A DNA stretch of 64,000 nucleotides, from positions 372,001 to 436,000 of the forward strand of contig NZ_JAFFZE010000006.1 in assembly GCF_025165815.1 (NCBI RefSeq), read 5' to 3'. The notes under the pieces are model-generated. The model did not search any database. It was not told the DNA's origin and saw only the letters and a list, made by a program, of their open reading frames with translations. The position numbers were made by a program, and so were the translations under genes. Below are positions 35,499 to 44,728 of the stretch, piece after piece. The stretch comes from Actinophytocola gossypii (GTDB lineage: Bacteria > Actinomycetota > Actinomycetes > Mycobacteriales > Pseudonocardiaceae). Each line of letters begins with the position of its first letter. Position 1 is the stretch's first letter.

Positions 35499-36707
35499 GT
35501 GCGGGTCGCCGCGTTGTTGGTCTCCGTCGGGGTCGCCGGGAACCAGGCGGCCTCCTATCTGCTCAACGTCGCCGCCGCGCGGGTGCTGGTGCCGGCCGAC
35601 TTCGGGGAGCTCGGTGCGTTGCTCGCGGTCCTCGTCGTGGGGGCGGTGCCGGCCATGGGGCTGCAGACGGTCACCGCGTTGCGGGTCGCGCGTGGGGACG
35701 CCGACCGGGGCCGGCTGCTCTCGCTGGGGCTCGCCACCAGCGCCGTGGTCACCTCGGTCACCGGCCTCGCCGCGCCGTTGCTGGTCGGGTTGCTGCACCT
35801 CGGCAGCGTCTGGCCCGCGCTCTGCGTCGCCGGCTCGCTCGCCTCGATCACCATGATCGGGCTCTGCTACGGCGTCCTCCAGGGCAGCCGGCGCTTCGCC
35901 GCGATGGCCGCGTTGCTCGGGTGCGAGGCCGCCGGCCGGGTCGGTGGGACCGTCGTGGGGCTGCTCCTCTTCCGGGACGCGACCGCCGCGCTGACCGGCA
36001 CGGCGATCGGCGCGTTCGTGGTCGCTGGGATCGGCTGGGTCGTGATCGGGCGGCCCCGCCCCGCCCGGCACCACCGGGGGCACGTCGGCGAGGTGCTGCA
36101 CGCCGCCCAGGCCATGCTCGCGCTCGTCCTGCTGGTCAACCTCGACCTGGTGCTCGCCCGGCACCACCTCCCGGCCCACCAGGCCGGCGAGTACGCGGTC
36201 GGCGCGATCGTCGCCAAGGCCGCCTACTGGCTCCCCCAGGCGGTCGCGATCCTCGTGCTGCCCCGGCTCGCCGACGCGGCCGGGCGGCGGCGGTTCGTGC
36301 CCGTGGCGCTCGCCGTCTGCGCGGTGCTGGACGCGGTGGTCGTGCTCGGGTGCGCGCTGCTCGGCCCGACCGTGGTGGCCGTGGTCGGCGGGGACGACTA
36401 CGCGGACAGCGCCATCCCGGTGTGGGCGTTCGCGGTCGTCGGGTCGCTGCTCTCGCTGGTGCAGATCCTGCTGTTCTCCCGGATCGCCAGCGCCGACCGG
36501 CGTTCGACGCTACTCATCTGGGGCGCGGTCGCGGCGGAGGTCCTGCTGGTCACCTTCTGGCTCAACGACGGGCTGTCCGACGTCGTCGCGGCCGCGGTCG
36601 TGGCCACCGGGCTGCTGGTGGCCGCCGGCGCCCTGGTCGAGCTCCGGTCCCGGCGACGGGTCGAACCAGTCCACCAGTACGGACACCACGGCGGCCGACG
36701 CGAGTAG
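35499..36707 (+). CDS. Wzx-like polysaccharide flippase (MOP superfamily)
   Basis: 402 residues with about 12 membrane helices. The first helix pair (NQAASYLLNVAAARVLVPADFGELGALLAV) is the usual beginning of MOP-superfamily polysaccharide exporters. They flip lipid-linked glycans to the outer face of the membrane. GTG 35499 has GGGAGG about 10 bases upstream. It faces AftD tail to tail and their 3' ends overlap by 198 bases. The surrounding glycosyltransferases and methyltransferases suggest a wall glycan or glycolipid as cargo. Confidence 0.8.
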   Translation: MRVAALLVSVGVAGNQAASYLLNVAAARVLVPADFGELGALLAVLVVGAVPAMGLQTVTALRVARGDADRGRLLSLGLATSAVVTSVTGLAAPLLVGLLHLGSVWPALCVAGSLASITMIGLCYGVLQGSRRFAAMAALLGCEAAGRVGGTVVGLLLFRDATAALTGTAIGAFVVAGIGWVVIGRPRPARHHRGHVGEVLHAAQAMLALVLLVNLDLVLARHHLPAHQAGEYAVGAIVAKAAYWLPQAVAILVLPRLADAAGRRRFVPVALAVCAVLDAVVVLGCALLGPTVVAVVGGDDYADSAIPVWAFAVVGSLLSLVQILLFSRIASADRRSTLLIWGAVAAEVLLVTFWLNDGLSDVVAAAVVATGLLVAAGALVELRSRRRVEPVHQYGHHGGRRE

Positions 36708-39700
36708 CAGCGCGCCCTGCGCCACCCACCCGTACGCCCACGCCTGCCCGTGCTCCAGCAGCCGCCCGGTCACCGCGGTCGCCGTCGCAGCCACCGCGCC
36801 GCCGAGCACCAGCCACCTCGGCGCGGGTGGCCACAGCAGCCGCAGCAGCAGGCACGCGATCAGCAGCACCACCGGCAGCATCCCGCCGAGCACCGCCAGC
36901 AGGCCGACCAGCGCCACCGGCACCCACCGCCGCCCGCCGGGCCGCACGTCGACCGGACGACGACGCCGCGCCGGCACCAGCACCGACCCGGCCAACAGCA
37001 CAGCCGTGACCCCGCCGGCCGCCAGGGCACCCCGGTACCGGGCGTCGGGGGTGAACTCCAGCGTCACCGTGCCACCGGCTCCGGCCGGCACCAGCCACGC
37101 CTGCTGCCAGCCGTCCACCCTGATCCGCTCCAGCGGACGGCCGTCCATCGAGGCCACCCAGCCGTCGTTGGCGTTCTCCGGCACCGCGAGCACCGCCGCC
37201 GGGCCCTCGCCGACGGTGATCTCCCGCTCGGTGACGTCCCAGCCGGTGACCGTGTGCGACCGGTGCTCGGCCGAGGTGTCCGGTGTGGACGGAATCAGGC
37301 GCGCGTCCTGCACCACGAAGTGCTCCGATGCCGCAGTGCGCAGCTCGTGCCCACCCGCCGGCAGGTCGACGCCGCCCTCCAGGTCACGGCAGGTCGACAG
37401 GGGCAGCGGGCGGTGCGCGAGGTAGTCGGCCAGCGAACCGGACACCGACGTCTGGTACCGGAACCCGTCCAGCTCGACGGTCGGCCCGGACCCGCACGGC
37501 ACCTCGAACCGCGTCGGCGGCGCCGGCGGATCCACGCCGGGGAAGGTCAGCTCGCTGATCCCGGCCGGCGCGCCCGGCCGGTCCTCGACGCCGACCACGG
37601 TCAGCTCGAGCTCCGCCGTGGTCAGCGAGAACCTGGCCACGCCGTCCGGGGTCACCGGCACCGTCTGCTCACCCTGGGGCACCCGCACCACCAGGTCGGT
37701 CGGCCGCGCCCCGCCCGAGGTGTCCGATGTGGACATGTGGAGGCCGTCGATGGCGACCGGCCGGTCCCAGGTCAGGCGCAGCGTCGGCCGCAGGTCGGTG
37801 CCGTCCGCGATCCAAGTCGTGTCCGGGTCGCCGTCGACCGCCGCGAGCGGGCCCGCCGCAGGATCACCGGCCACCTGGCTCGATCCCGACACCGTCATGC
37901 CGTCCAGCGTCACCGGCACGCTGCCGCCGACGGCCGGCAGCACCGTCCCGGCCAGCCGGTAGTTCGCCGCCGACGTGGTCCGGAACAGCCGGTGCACGCC
38001 CGACGGCTCCTCGCCGACCCGCGCCCGCTCGGCCGCGCACCGCCCGGCCACGCACGCGTACCTCGGCACCGGGCCTCGGGTGAACGCGAACCCGGTCGCC
38101 CGCTCCGGCCCCGGTGTGGCGTCGGCCGGCACCCGCAGGGCCCGCGACGGACGCACCCCGGGCACCGACAGCTCCGCGATCCCCACGTTCCCGTTCTGCC
38201 GCCCGGCCGCGACGCCCAGCACGGTGACCCGGATCGTGCTGGTCAGGCCCGGCGTGGTGGTGAACCGCTGCTCCCCGCCGCCGGCCGCCACGTCGTGCTC
38301 GACGCTGCCGGTGTCGGTGGTGACCCGGATCCGGGTCACCGGCCAGCCGACCCGCAGGTCGTCCACGATCCGCATGGTCACCTCGGCCACCGGCAGCGGC
38401 GTGTCCAGCTCCACCTCGAGCCACTGCCCGTCCGGCCCGGTGAAGCTCGACGAGCGCCACGCCGTCCTCGGGTCGCCGTCGACCGCCGCGAACGGCAGTC
38501 CGGACGGGTCGGAGGCGTTCACCGCGTCCGCGTAGGCGACCGACGTGGACGCCCGCACGTCGCGGATTCCGCGCAGGGCGGCCACGGTCTGGTGCTCGCG
38601 GCCGCGGAACGGCAGCACGTCGGTCGACGGCCGCTGCTGGCGCGGCTCCGCGCCGGCGGTGAGCGTGTGGCTCAGGTTGTCCCGCACCCGCCCGACGTTG
38701 CGTTCCCGGTACCGCAGCCCGTCGGTGACCAGCCACGTCGACGAGTCGGTCCCGCCGTCGCCGGCCAGCACCGTCGGCGTGCCCGCGTCCAGCATCCCGG
38801 ACTCCAGCAGCGGCAGCAGCGACTCCGGGCCGCCGCTCACCGTCGGCACGTCCGAAGTGGACACCACGGTGGCGCGCGGCACGGCCGCGTCCACTTCGAA
38901 CACTTCGAGTGACGGCACCGCCCCGACGCCGTCCAGTCGAACGTCCTCGCCGAAGGTCGCCACCCGTTCCAGCCCGGGGGAGCCGGCGAGCCCGGCACGC
39001 AGCGCCGCCGGGTCGGGCGCGTCCGCGCCGCGCTGGTCGAGATCGTTGCGCACCAACAGGAACCGGTACCCGCCGCGGGCCAGGAACTCCGCCAGCGCCG
39101 GTGAACCGCGCCCGTTGGTGAGTGCCTCCTCGACCGCGTCCATCAGCCGGGTGTTGCCCTCCGAGCCGAGCGGGATCTGGCTGCGCACCGCCCACGCCGA
39201 CCGGGCGAGCGCCTGCGCCGGCTCGTCGACCGTGCGGCCCCAGGTGTAGTCGCCGAACCCGGACGCGGGCAGCAGCAGCGTGCGCGCGTGCGCGTCCCGC
39301 TCGGCGACCCAGCTCATCGCCGAGCGCCAGTGGTCCGGCACCTCAGACCAGCCCGGCCCCGGCCGCAGCGTCAGCAGCCACGCCGGCGCGGCCAGCACCG
39401 CCACCAGCAGCACGCCCGCGGTGAGCCGGGCGCGGGTGGCCCGCAGCGCGGACGTGCCCCGCGCCATCCCGGGCAGCCGCCCGGCCAGCGCGTGGGTGAA
39501 CGCGAGCATCAGCGGCAGCCGCAGCACCGGCTCGAACTTGTGCACGTTGCGCAGCGGCGCCAGCGGCCCGTCCAGCAGCGCGCGCACGGTGCTCGACAGC
39601 GGCCCGTCGAGGGTGCCGACGTAGCCGACGGTCAGCAGCACCAGCCCGGTGACCACGCCGATCACCAGGAACCGCCGCTCCGGCAACCGGGCCAGCACCA

Positions 39701-40637
39701 GCCCGTACAGCCCGACCGCCGCCACCAGCCCGGTGGCCAGCATCAGCACCGGGTTGTCGATCAGCAGGAACCCCGACGGCCACCACGGCGTGCCGGCGAC
39801 CACGTAGGCGACCCACTGGTTGGTGCCGCGCAGCACCTCCCACAGCGACATCGGCGCGGTCGTGTTCGTGGCCGACTCGATGTAGTCCAGGAACGGCAGG
39901 CTGTACTCGCCGAGCAGCAGCAGCGGCAGGATCCACCACAGGCACACCGCCAGCACCGAGGCGCACCACCAGGCGACCAGCCGAACGTGCGCGGCGGTCC
40001 ACCGGCGGGTCGCCAGCCACAGCACCGGCAGTACCAGTGCCATGACCACCATCGCGCCGTTGACCCCGCCCATGCCGAACACGGCCAGCGCGGACAGCCC
40101 GGCAGCGCGGCGGGGCGAGCCGATCCGCCCGGCCAGCACCAGCGGCAGCAGCACCCACGGCAGCGCGACCGCCGGCAGCATCTCCGCCGACAGCGGGCCG
40201 ATCTCGGTGAGCATCCGGGGCGCGAGGGTGTAGGCGAGCGCGCCGACGAACCGGGTCGGCTCGGTGCCGACGCGCAGCGCGCGGGCCAGCGCGAGCATCC
40301 CGGCGAACGCCAGGCACAGCAGCAGCGCGCACCAGAGCCGCTGGGTGACCCACGGCGGCAGCCCGAGCAGCTGACCGACGGCGAAGAACGGGCCCATCGG
40401 GAACAGGTAGCCGTAGGCCTGGTTCTGCAGCTCGCCGCCGGTGGCCTCGGGGTTCCACAGGTGCAGCGCGCGGCCGAGGAACGCGACCGGGTCGACGGCC
40501 AGGTCGAGCTTGGTGTCGAACGTGGTGCGGCCGGGGAGCTGCAGGAACGACAGCAGGGTGAGCCCGAGCATGACCCAGGCGGCCGGGTTGCGGAGCAACC
40601 GACCGACCCTACCGTCGGTGGTTAACATCGCCCGCAT
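36510..40637 (-). CDS. aftD: Alpha-(1->3)-arabinofuranosyltransferase AftD-like
   Basis: 1375 residues. The N-terminal half is a GT-C membrane domain of about 10 helices; its first outside loop carries FDTKLDLAVDP near residue 40, with candidate catalytic acids. The external part has discoidin-like beta-sandwiches around 700-850 and 930-1050 (AAVDGDPRTAWRS and AAVDGDPDTTW). Two or more helices return at about 1210-1325. AftD adds alpha-1,3-linked arabinofuranose from decaprenyl-phosphoarabinose to arabinogalactan or lipoarabinomannan. The last roughly 50 residues are low-complexity and are encoded opposite the flippase gene. A start at 40628 is also possible. Confidence 0.88.
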   Translation of the reverse strand: MRAMLTTDGRVGRLLRNPAAWVMLGLTLLSFLQLPGRTTFDTKLDLAVDPVAFLGRALHLWNPEATGGELQNQAYGYLFPMGPFFAVGQLLGLPPWVTQRLWCALLLCLAFAGMLALARALRVGTEPTRFVGALAYTLAPRMLTEIGPLSAEMLPAVALPWVLLPLVLAGRIGSPRRAAGLSALAVFGMGGVNGAMVVMALVLPVLWLATRRWTAAHVRLVAWWCASVLAVCLWWILPLLLLGEYSLPFLDYIESATNTTAPMSLWEVLRGTNQWVAYVVAGTPWWPSGFLLIDNPVLMLATGLVAAVGLYGLVLARLPERRFLVIGVVTGLVLLTVGYVGTLDGPLSSTVRALLDGPLAPLRNVHKFEPVLRLPLMLAFTHALAGRLPGMARGTSALRATRARLTAGVLLVAVLAAPAWLLTLRPGPGWSEVPDHWRSAMSWVAERDAHARTLLLPASGFGDYTWGRTVDEPAQALARSAWAVRSQIPLGSEGNTRLMDAVEEALTNGRGSPALAEFLARGGYRFLLVRNDLDQRGADAPDPAALRAGLAGSPGLERVATFGEDVRLDGVGAVPSLEVFEVDAAVPRATVVSTSDVPTVSGGPESLLPLLESGMLDAGTPTVLAGDGGTDSSTWLVTDGLRYRERNVGRVRDNLSHTLTAGAEPRQQRPSTDVLPFRGREHQTVAALRGIRDVRASTSVAYADAVNASDPSGLPFAAVDGDPRTAWRSSSFTGPDGQWLEVELDTPLPVAEVTMRIVDDLRVGWPVTRIRVTTDTGSVEHDVAAGGGEQRFTTTPGLTSTIRVTVLGVAAGRQNGNVGIAELSVPGVRPSRALRVPADATPGPERATGFAFTRGPVPRYACVAGRCAAERARVGEEPSGVHRLFRTTSAANYRLAGTVLPAVGGSVPVTLDGMTVSGSSQVAGDPAAGPLAAVDGDPDTTWIADGTDLRPTLRLTWDRPVAIDGLHMSTSDTSGGARPTDLVVRVPQGEQTVPVTPDGVARFSLTTAELELTVVGVEDRPGAPAGISELTFPGVDPPAPPTRFEVPCGSGPTVELDGFRYQTSVSGSLADYLAHRPLPLSTCRDLEGGVDLPAGGHELRTAASEHFVVQDARLIPSTPDTSAEHRSHTVTGWDVTEREITVGEGPAAVLAVPENANDGWVASMDGRPLERIRVDGWQQAWLVPAGAGGTVTLEFTPDARYRGALAAGGVTAVLLAGSVLVPARRRRPVDVRPGGRRWVPVALVGLLAVLGGMLPVVLLIACLLLRLLWPPAPRWLVLGGAVAATATAVTGRLLEHGQAWAYGWVAQGALLLASAAVVSVLVDWFDPSPGPELDQGAGGHQQPGGHDRGRDDVGQPVVEPEGDQQDLRRDRAPDE

Positions 40638-40657
40638 CCTAGGGCTACGGTCCCCGG

Positions 40658-41356
40658 GTGGACTTCGAGCAGGCGTGGGCGTCGGTGGCGGAAATCCCGG
40701 GCTGGCTCACCGAGGACCAGGCGCGGATGCTGTGGGACGCCGTGCGCCGGCTGGGTCCCGGGGCGACCGTGGTCGAGATCGGCAGCCACCAGGGGCGGTC
40801 CACGATCGTGCTGGGGCACGCGGCGCGCACGGTCGGCGCGCGGGTGGTCGCGGTCGACGCGTTCGTCGACGGCCGGCTGTTCGGCGGAGCCGGGACGCGC
40901 GACCGGTTCGAGGCCAACGTGAAGGAGGCCGGACTGGACGACGTGGTGGAGCTGGTCGTCGGCTACTCCACCGAGCTGCGCCGGGGCTGGACGCGCCCGT
41001 TCGACCTGCTGTACGTGGACGGCAAGCACGACTACTGGACCTACGTCGACGACCTGCGCTGGTCGGCGCACCTGCCGCCGGGCGGGGAGATCCTGGTGCA
41101 CGACTGCTTCTCGTCGGTCGGGGTCACCGCCGGTACGCTGGTCGCGGTGCTGCTCGGCGACCGGTACACCTACCTGGACCGCAGCCGCTCCCTGGCCCGG
41201 TTCACGCTGCGGCGCCCGGGCCTCGCCGACCGGCTGCGGATCGTCCGGCAGCTGCCGTGGTTCTGCGGCAACGTGTTCCTGAAGGTGTTGCTGCGCCTGC
41301 GGTTGCACGCGGTCGCCGGCTGGTTCGGGCACCGGGGACCGTACGACCCGTTCTAG
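40658..41356 (+). CDS. Class I SAM-dependent methyltransferase (Methyltransf_24 type)
   Basis: 232 residues. The SAM motif is VVEIGSHQGRSTIVLG (about 38-53), followed by VVAVDAF and the metal-dependent-like LLYVDGKHDYWTYVDDL. HDCFSSVGV matches the catechol-OMT/rhamnosyl-OMT-like group. The substrate may be a sugar of a wall glycolipid. GTG 40658 is divergent from aftD, only 20 bases away, so the two promoters must overlap or lie inside the genes. Confidence 0.82.
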   Translation: MDFEQAWASVAEIPGWLTEDQARMLWDAVRRLGPGATVVEIGSHQGRSTIVLGHAARTVGARVVAVDAFVDGRLFGGAGTRDRFEANVKEAGLDDVVELVVGYSTELRRGWTRPFDLLYVDGKHDYWTYVDDLRWSAHLPPGGEILVHDCFSSVGVTAGTLVAVLLGDRYTYLDRSRSLARFTLRRPGLADRLRIVRQLPWFCGNVFLKVLLRLRLHAVAGWFGHRGPYDPF

Positions 41357-41392
41357 CCGCCTGATTCTGATCGGAGGATCGTCCTGGTCCAG

Positions 41393-41980
41393 ATGGTCCG
41401 AGCGTTCGGGAATCCCGTGAGCGCGACGCTCGCGGTCGCACTGCTCGCCTGCTCGCTCGCGGCGGTCGTGCTCGACCTCGGCGGTTCGCCCGGAAGAAGA
41501 CGTGTTCACCTCGCGCGTGCCGGCCTGGTCCTGTCCCTGCTGTTCATCGCGTACGTGACGCTGGTGGCCCGCCTGGGGAGCACCCGGGAGTCCGGTCTCT
41601 CCCTGGTGCCGTTCGTCGACACCCTGCGCGCGCTCGACGGGGAGACGACGTCCGCCGTCGCGCTCGCGGGGATCGCGGGGAACGTGGTCCTGTTCGTTCC
41701 CGTCGGAGTGACCCTGGCTGTCGCGTCAGGTGGCCGGGCCCGCTCCGGGAGGATCGTCCTCACGGTTGCCGTGATCGCGTCGTCGACGGTCGAGGTCACC
41801 CAGTTCGCGATGGACCGCGGCGGTGTCGCCGCGCTCGACGACGTGGTGCTGAACGTTTCCGGCGCCGTTCTGGGCTGGCTGGCGTACAGCCGGATCAGGC
41901 GGCGAACGGGCCGAACTAGCCGGGCACGCCGACGGTCACGTCGGTCACGCAGATCGGTCGGAGGCGCAGCGGCCGGCTGA
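41393..41980 (+). CDS. VanZ-like membrane protein
   Basis: 195 residues with about four or five membrane helices. The pattern SLVPFVDTLR, then NVVLFVPVGVTLAV, SSTVEVTQFAM and ALDDVVLNVSGAVLGWLAY is characteristic of VanZ, whose enterococcal member gives low-level teicoplanin resistance by an unknown mechanism. The GGAGG site lies 16 bases before ATG 41393. A CTG at 41384 would be better spaced, so the true start is uncertain. The arginine-rich last 22 residues overlap the convergent membrane gene. Confidence 0.8.
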   Translation: MVRAFGNPVSATLAVALLACSLAAVVLDLGGSPGRRRVHLARAGLVLSLLFIAYVTLVARLGSTRESGLSLVPFVDTLRALDGETTSAVALAGIAGNVVLFVPVGVTLAVASGGRARSGRIVLTVAVIASSTVEVTQFAMDRGGVAALDDVVLNVSGAVLGWLAYSRIRRRTGRTSRARRRSRRSRRSVGGAAAG

Positions 41981-43607
41981 CCTCGACGTGCGTGTAGGTG
42001 CCGGTGGCGACGACGTGCAGCACGTGCAGGCCCTCGGCGAAACGGACCGGCACGGCGGTGTCGCCGACCCGGACCGTGCCGTCACCGGAGTCGCCGGTGT
42101 AGTACCCGATGCGCACGATCCGCCGGCCGGTGACGGTGTCCTCCAACGGGATCCGCACGGTGTCGGTGCCGATGAGGTAGCCGCAGTCGGGCCGCGGGCC
42201 GGGGAGCGCGACCGTGGTGTCGACGAGGTCGATGATCGGCCGCGGGGTGCCGGTGCCGTCGAGCTGGTGGAGGTCCTCGGTCGGCCGGTCGAACCGGGGC
42301 CGCTCCGGCACCAACCCGACGACCCGCGAGGTGAACGCGTCGTTCACGAACCAGTCGATGATGACCTGGTTCGGCACCGCCGTGTCGTACAGCACCAGGT
42401 CCGGCCGCCCGGCGAGCGCGGAGCGCGCGGTCGCGACGTACTCGCGGGCGTCCTGGAACTGCAGCGCCGGCGCCACCCGCACGAAGCTCGCGACCCCGCC
42501 GGCGACCACCAGCACGGTCAGTGCTCCCACCGCGACCCTGGTCCTCGTCCCCGCGGGTTCGCGCCGGGGCGCCAGGAACGCGAACGCCGCGCACAGCACC
42601 GCGACCGGCACCACGTCGGCGAGGTAGCGCGGGTCGCTCGCGACCACCGGCCCGACCACCCCGAGCCGCGTCACCGCGACGATCGTCAGGTCGGCCGCGA
42701 GGTACCCGGCCAGGAACAACCACGGCAGCAACGCCCGGCGCCCCGACCGCAGGAAGCTCAGCACCACCAGCGCCACCGCCGCGACCCCGGTACCCACCCG
42801 CACCGCGGCCGGCGGCGTCACCCAGGTCGCGCCCCCGCCCGGTTCGGTCAGCGGCCCACCCAACAGCCCGGGCAGCAGTGTGTCCACGACGGACCGGTAG
42901 ACGAAGGTGAGCACGTCCCGGCTGCCGACCGGGTTCTCGTTCGCCGGCGCGTCCGCCAGCGACACGTACAGCACAGCGAACGCGGCGAGCACCGCGAGGT
43001 GCCCGAGCCACACCCACCGGTACCGCCGCAACGCCCACAGGATCGGCGTGTCCGACGGCGCGGTCAGGATCGCGACCGCGAGCAGCACCGCGGGGATCAG
43101 CGCGGCCTTCTCGTAGAACAGCAGCCCGAACGCCACCCACGGCACCGCGAGCCACGGGTTGCGCGGCTGCGCGAGGAGCGCCCCGAACAGCGCCAGCAGT
43201 ACCGGCAGCAGCTGCAACGCGTACGCCCACCACAGCGTCGGGAACAGCACCAGCGGCGAGCAGGCGAACACCGCGAACGCCACCACCACGCCCCACCGGT
43301 GCCCGAACAGCCGCACGAGGGTCCGCCAGCAGAGCCACAGCACCAGCCCGTGCACCACGAGCAGCGGCCCCATCGCGACCGGGAAGCTCAACGGCGCCAC
43401 GGCCGTCACGACCCACGCGTAGAGGAAGACCCCCGGTTGTAGGTGCCCGCTGTAGTCCTGGAAGAGGTACTCCAGGTCGAGGGGACCCGCCGCCCGGTAC
43501 GTGAGGACGAAGTCGTCCTGCCCGAAGTAACCCCCGAGCGCCAGCCACGCGTGCACGACGAACGCCACCAGGCCGACGACCAGGGCGGCCACCCGCTCGA
43601 CCGACAC
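41916..43607 (-). CDS. Polytopic membrane protein, putative GT-C glycosyltransferase
   Basis: 563 residues with about 10-11 membrane helices over the first 400, then a soluble extracytoplasmic C-terminal domain of about 160. The first outside loop carries GYFGQDDFVLTYRAA, with the adjacent acids expected for GT-C enzymes using polyprenyl-phosphate sugars. GTG 43607 is preferred because GGGAG lies just upstream; an in-frame GTG at 43712 would add 35 residues. The acceptor is unknown. The 3' end overlaps the VanZ-like gene by 65 bases. Confidence 0.72.
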   Translation of the reverse strand: MSVERVAALVVGLVAFVVHAWLALGGYFGQDDFVLTYRAAGPLDLEYLFQDYSGHLQPGVFLYAWVVTAVAPLSFPVAMGPLLVVHGLVLWLCWRTLVRLFGHRWGVVVAFAVFACSPLVLFPTLWWAYALQLLPVLLALFGALLAQPRNPWLAVPWVAFGLLFYEKAALIPAVLLAVAILTAPSDTPILWALRRYRWVWLGHLAVLAAFAVLYVSLADAPANENPVGSRDVLTFVYRSVVDTLLPGLLGGPLTEPGGGATWVTPPAAVRVGTGVAAVALVVLSFLRSGRRALLPWLFLAGYLAADLTIVAVTRLGVVGPVVASDPRYLADVVPVAVLCAAFAFLAPRREPAGTRTRVAVGALTVLVVAGGVASFVRVAPALQFQDAREYVATARSALAGRPDLVLYDTAVPNQVIIDWFVNDAFTSRVVGLVPERPRFDRPTEDLHQLDGTGTPRPIIDLVDTTVALPGPRPDCGYLIGTDTVRIPLEDTVTGRRIVRIGYYTGDSGDGTVRVGDTAVPVRFAEGLHVLHVVATGTYTHVEVSRPLRLRPICVTDVTVGVPG

Positions 43608-43733
43608 CGGCACTCCCGCGCCTCGGCCCCGACCAGCCAACACGACGACGCCGCAGACTATCAGCGTTCTCCGCGACAGAACCGGGACGAAACCCGGACG
43701 CCAGGACGACACCGAGGCGCGAGGGTGCCGACC

Positions 43734-44719
43734 ATGGATTCCATGACGAGCGGAACCCTGGTCGTCGCCGCGGCCGTGCTGACCGGCGTGCTGGCCGCAC
43801 CGGCGACCGCCGAGCCCGCGGGCGCCTTCGACGCCGCGACAAGGCGTCCTTCGACCTGACCGCGACCGTGCCGCCCGGCTGGGGTGTGGTGTCGATCGGG
43901 CGCGAGGTCCCGGTGCCTGGGGCCTCGACGTTCCGCTGGCGGGAGCGTTCCGTCGACCCCGCGCACGTCGCGGTCTCCGTCGACCGCTTCACGTTCGAGC
44001 GGTCCACGCTGCCCGACGGCACCCCGGTGGTCAGCGCGTACGCCGAGGGCCTGCGGGACACCACCGAGCCGCTGGCCGACCGGTTGCCGGAGATCCTGGA
44101 GTTCCTCTCCGGGACGTTCGGCGACTACCCGTTCCGCTCCGCCGGCAACGTGTTCGTCCACGTCAACGACGACGGCCCCGCGACAGCGCCCCAGACCCGA
44201 CCGGTGTACCTCGGTGCCGGCAACGCGCGCTTCATGACCCTCGACGTCGTCGTGCACGAACAGGCACACCAGTGGTACGGCATCTCGGTCGCGCCGCGCA
44301 CCCCGGCGGACATGTGCGTGTCCGAGTGCTTCGCCGTCTACGCCACCTGGCTGTGGGACGAGGCGAAGTCCGGCACCGACCTCGACGCCCGCTACCGCGA
44401 GCAGGTCACCGCGAACAAGGACGCCGAGGCGTTCTGGGGCGCGCTCTACCGCCCGGGGCAGAACCCCGGGATCAACATCTACGACAAGGGCCCGCTGGCC
44501 CTGCACGCCCTCCGCCACCAGGTCGGCGACGAGGCGTTCTTCCGCCTGCTCGAACGATGGCCGACCGACAACGCGGGCGACCACGTCGGCTGGCCGGCCT
44601 TCGAGGCGTTCGCCGAACGAGTCACCGGCCAGGAGCTGACGGCGTTCTTCCGGTCCTGGATCCACTCCTCGACGATCCCCGCCGACGAACACCTCTGGCC
44701 CGGCACGCTGCTCCCGTAG
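43734..44719 (+). pseudogene. Secreted M1 metallopeptidase with N-terminal domain deleted and frame lost
   Basis: ATG 43734 encodes a good signal peptide (LVVAAAVLTGVLAAPATAEP), but that frame stops at 43859. From about 43845 another frame continues with DKASFDLTATVPPGW, a segment that in full-length M1 enzymes lies some 150 residues further in. The remaining 283-residue frame from 43868 holds the zinc site HEQAH (His130, Glu131, His134 of that frame) and Glu153 at the correct 18-residue spacing. Most of the N-terminal beta domain has been removed and the junction is out of frame. A truncated cytosolic product is possible, but function is doubtful. An assembly error is the alternative. Confidence 0.7.
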
Positions 44720-44728
44720 TTTTCTCGG

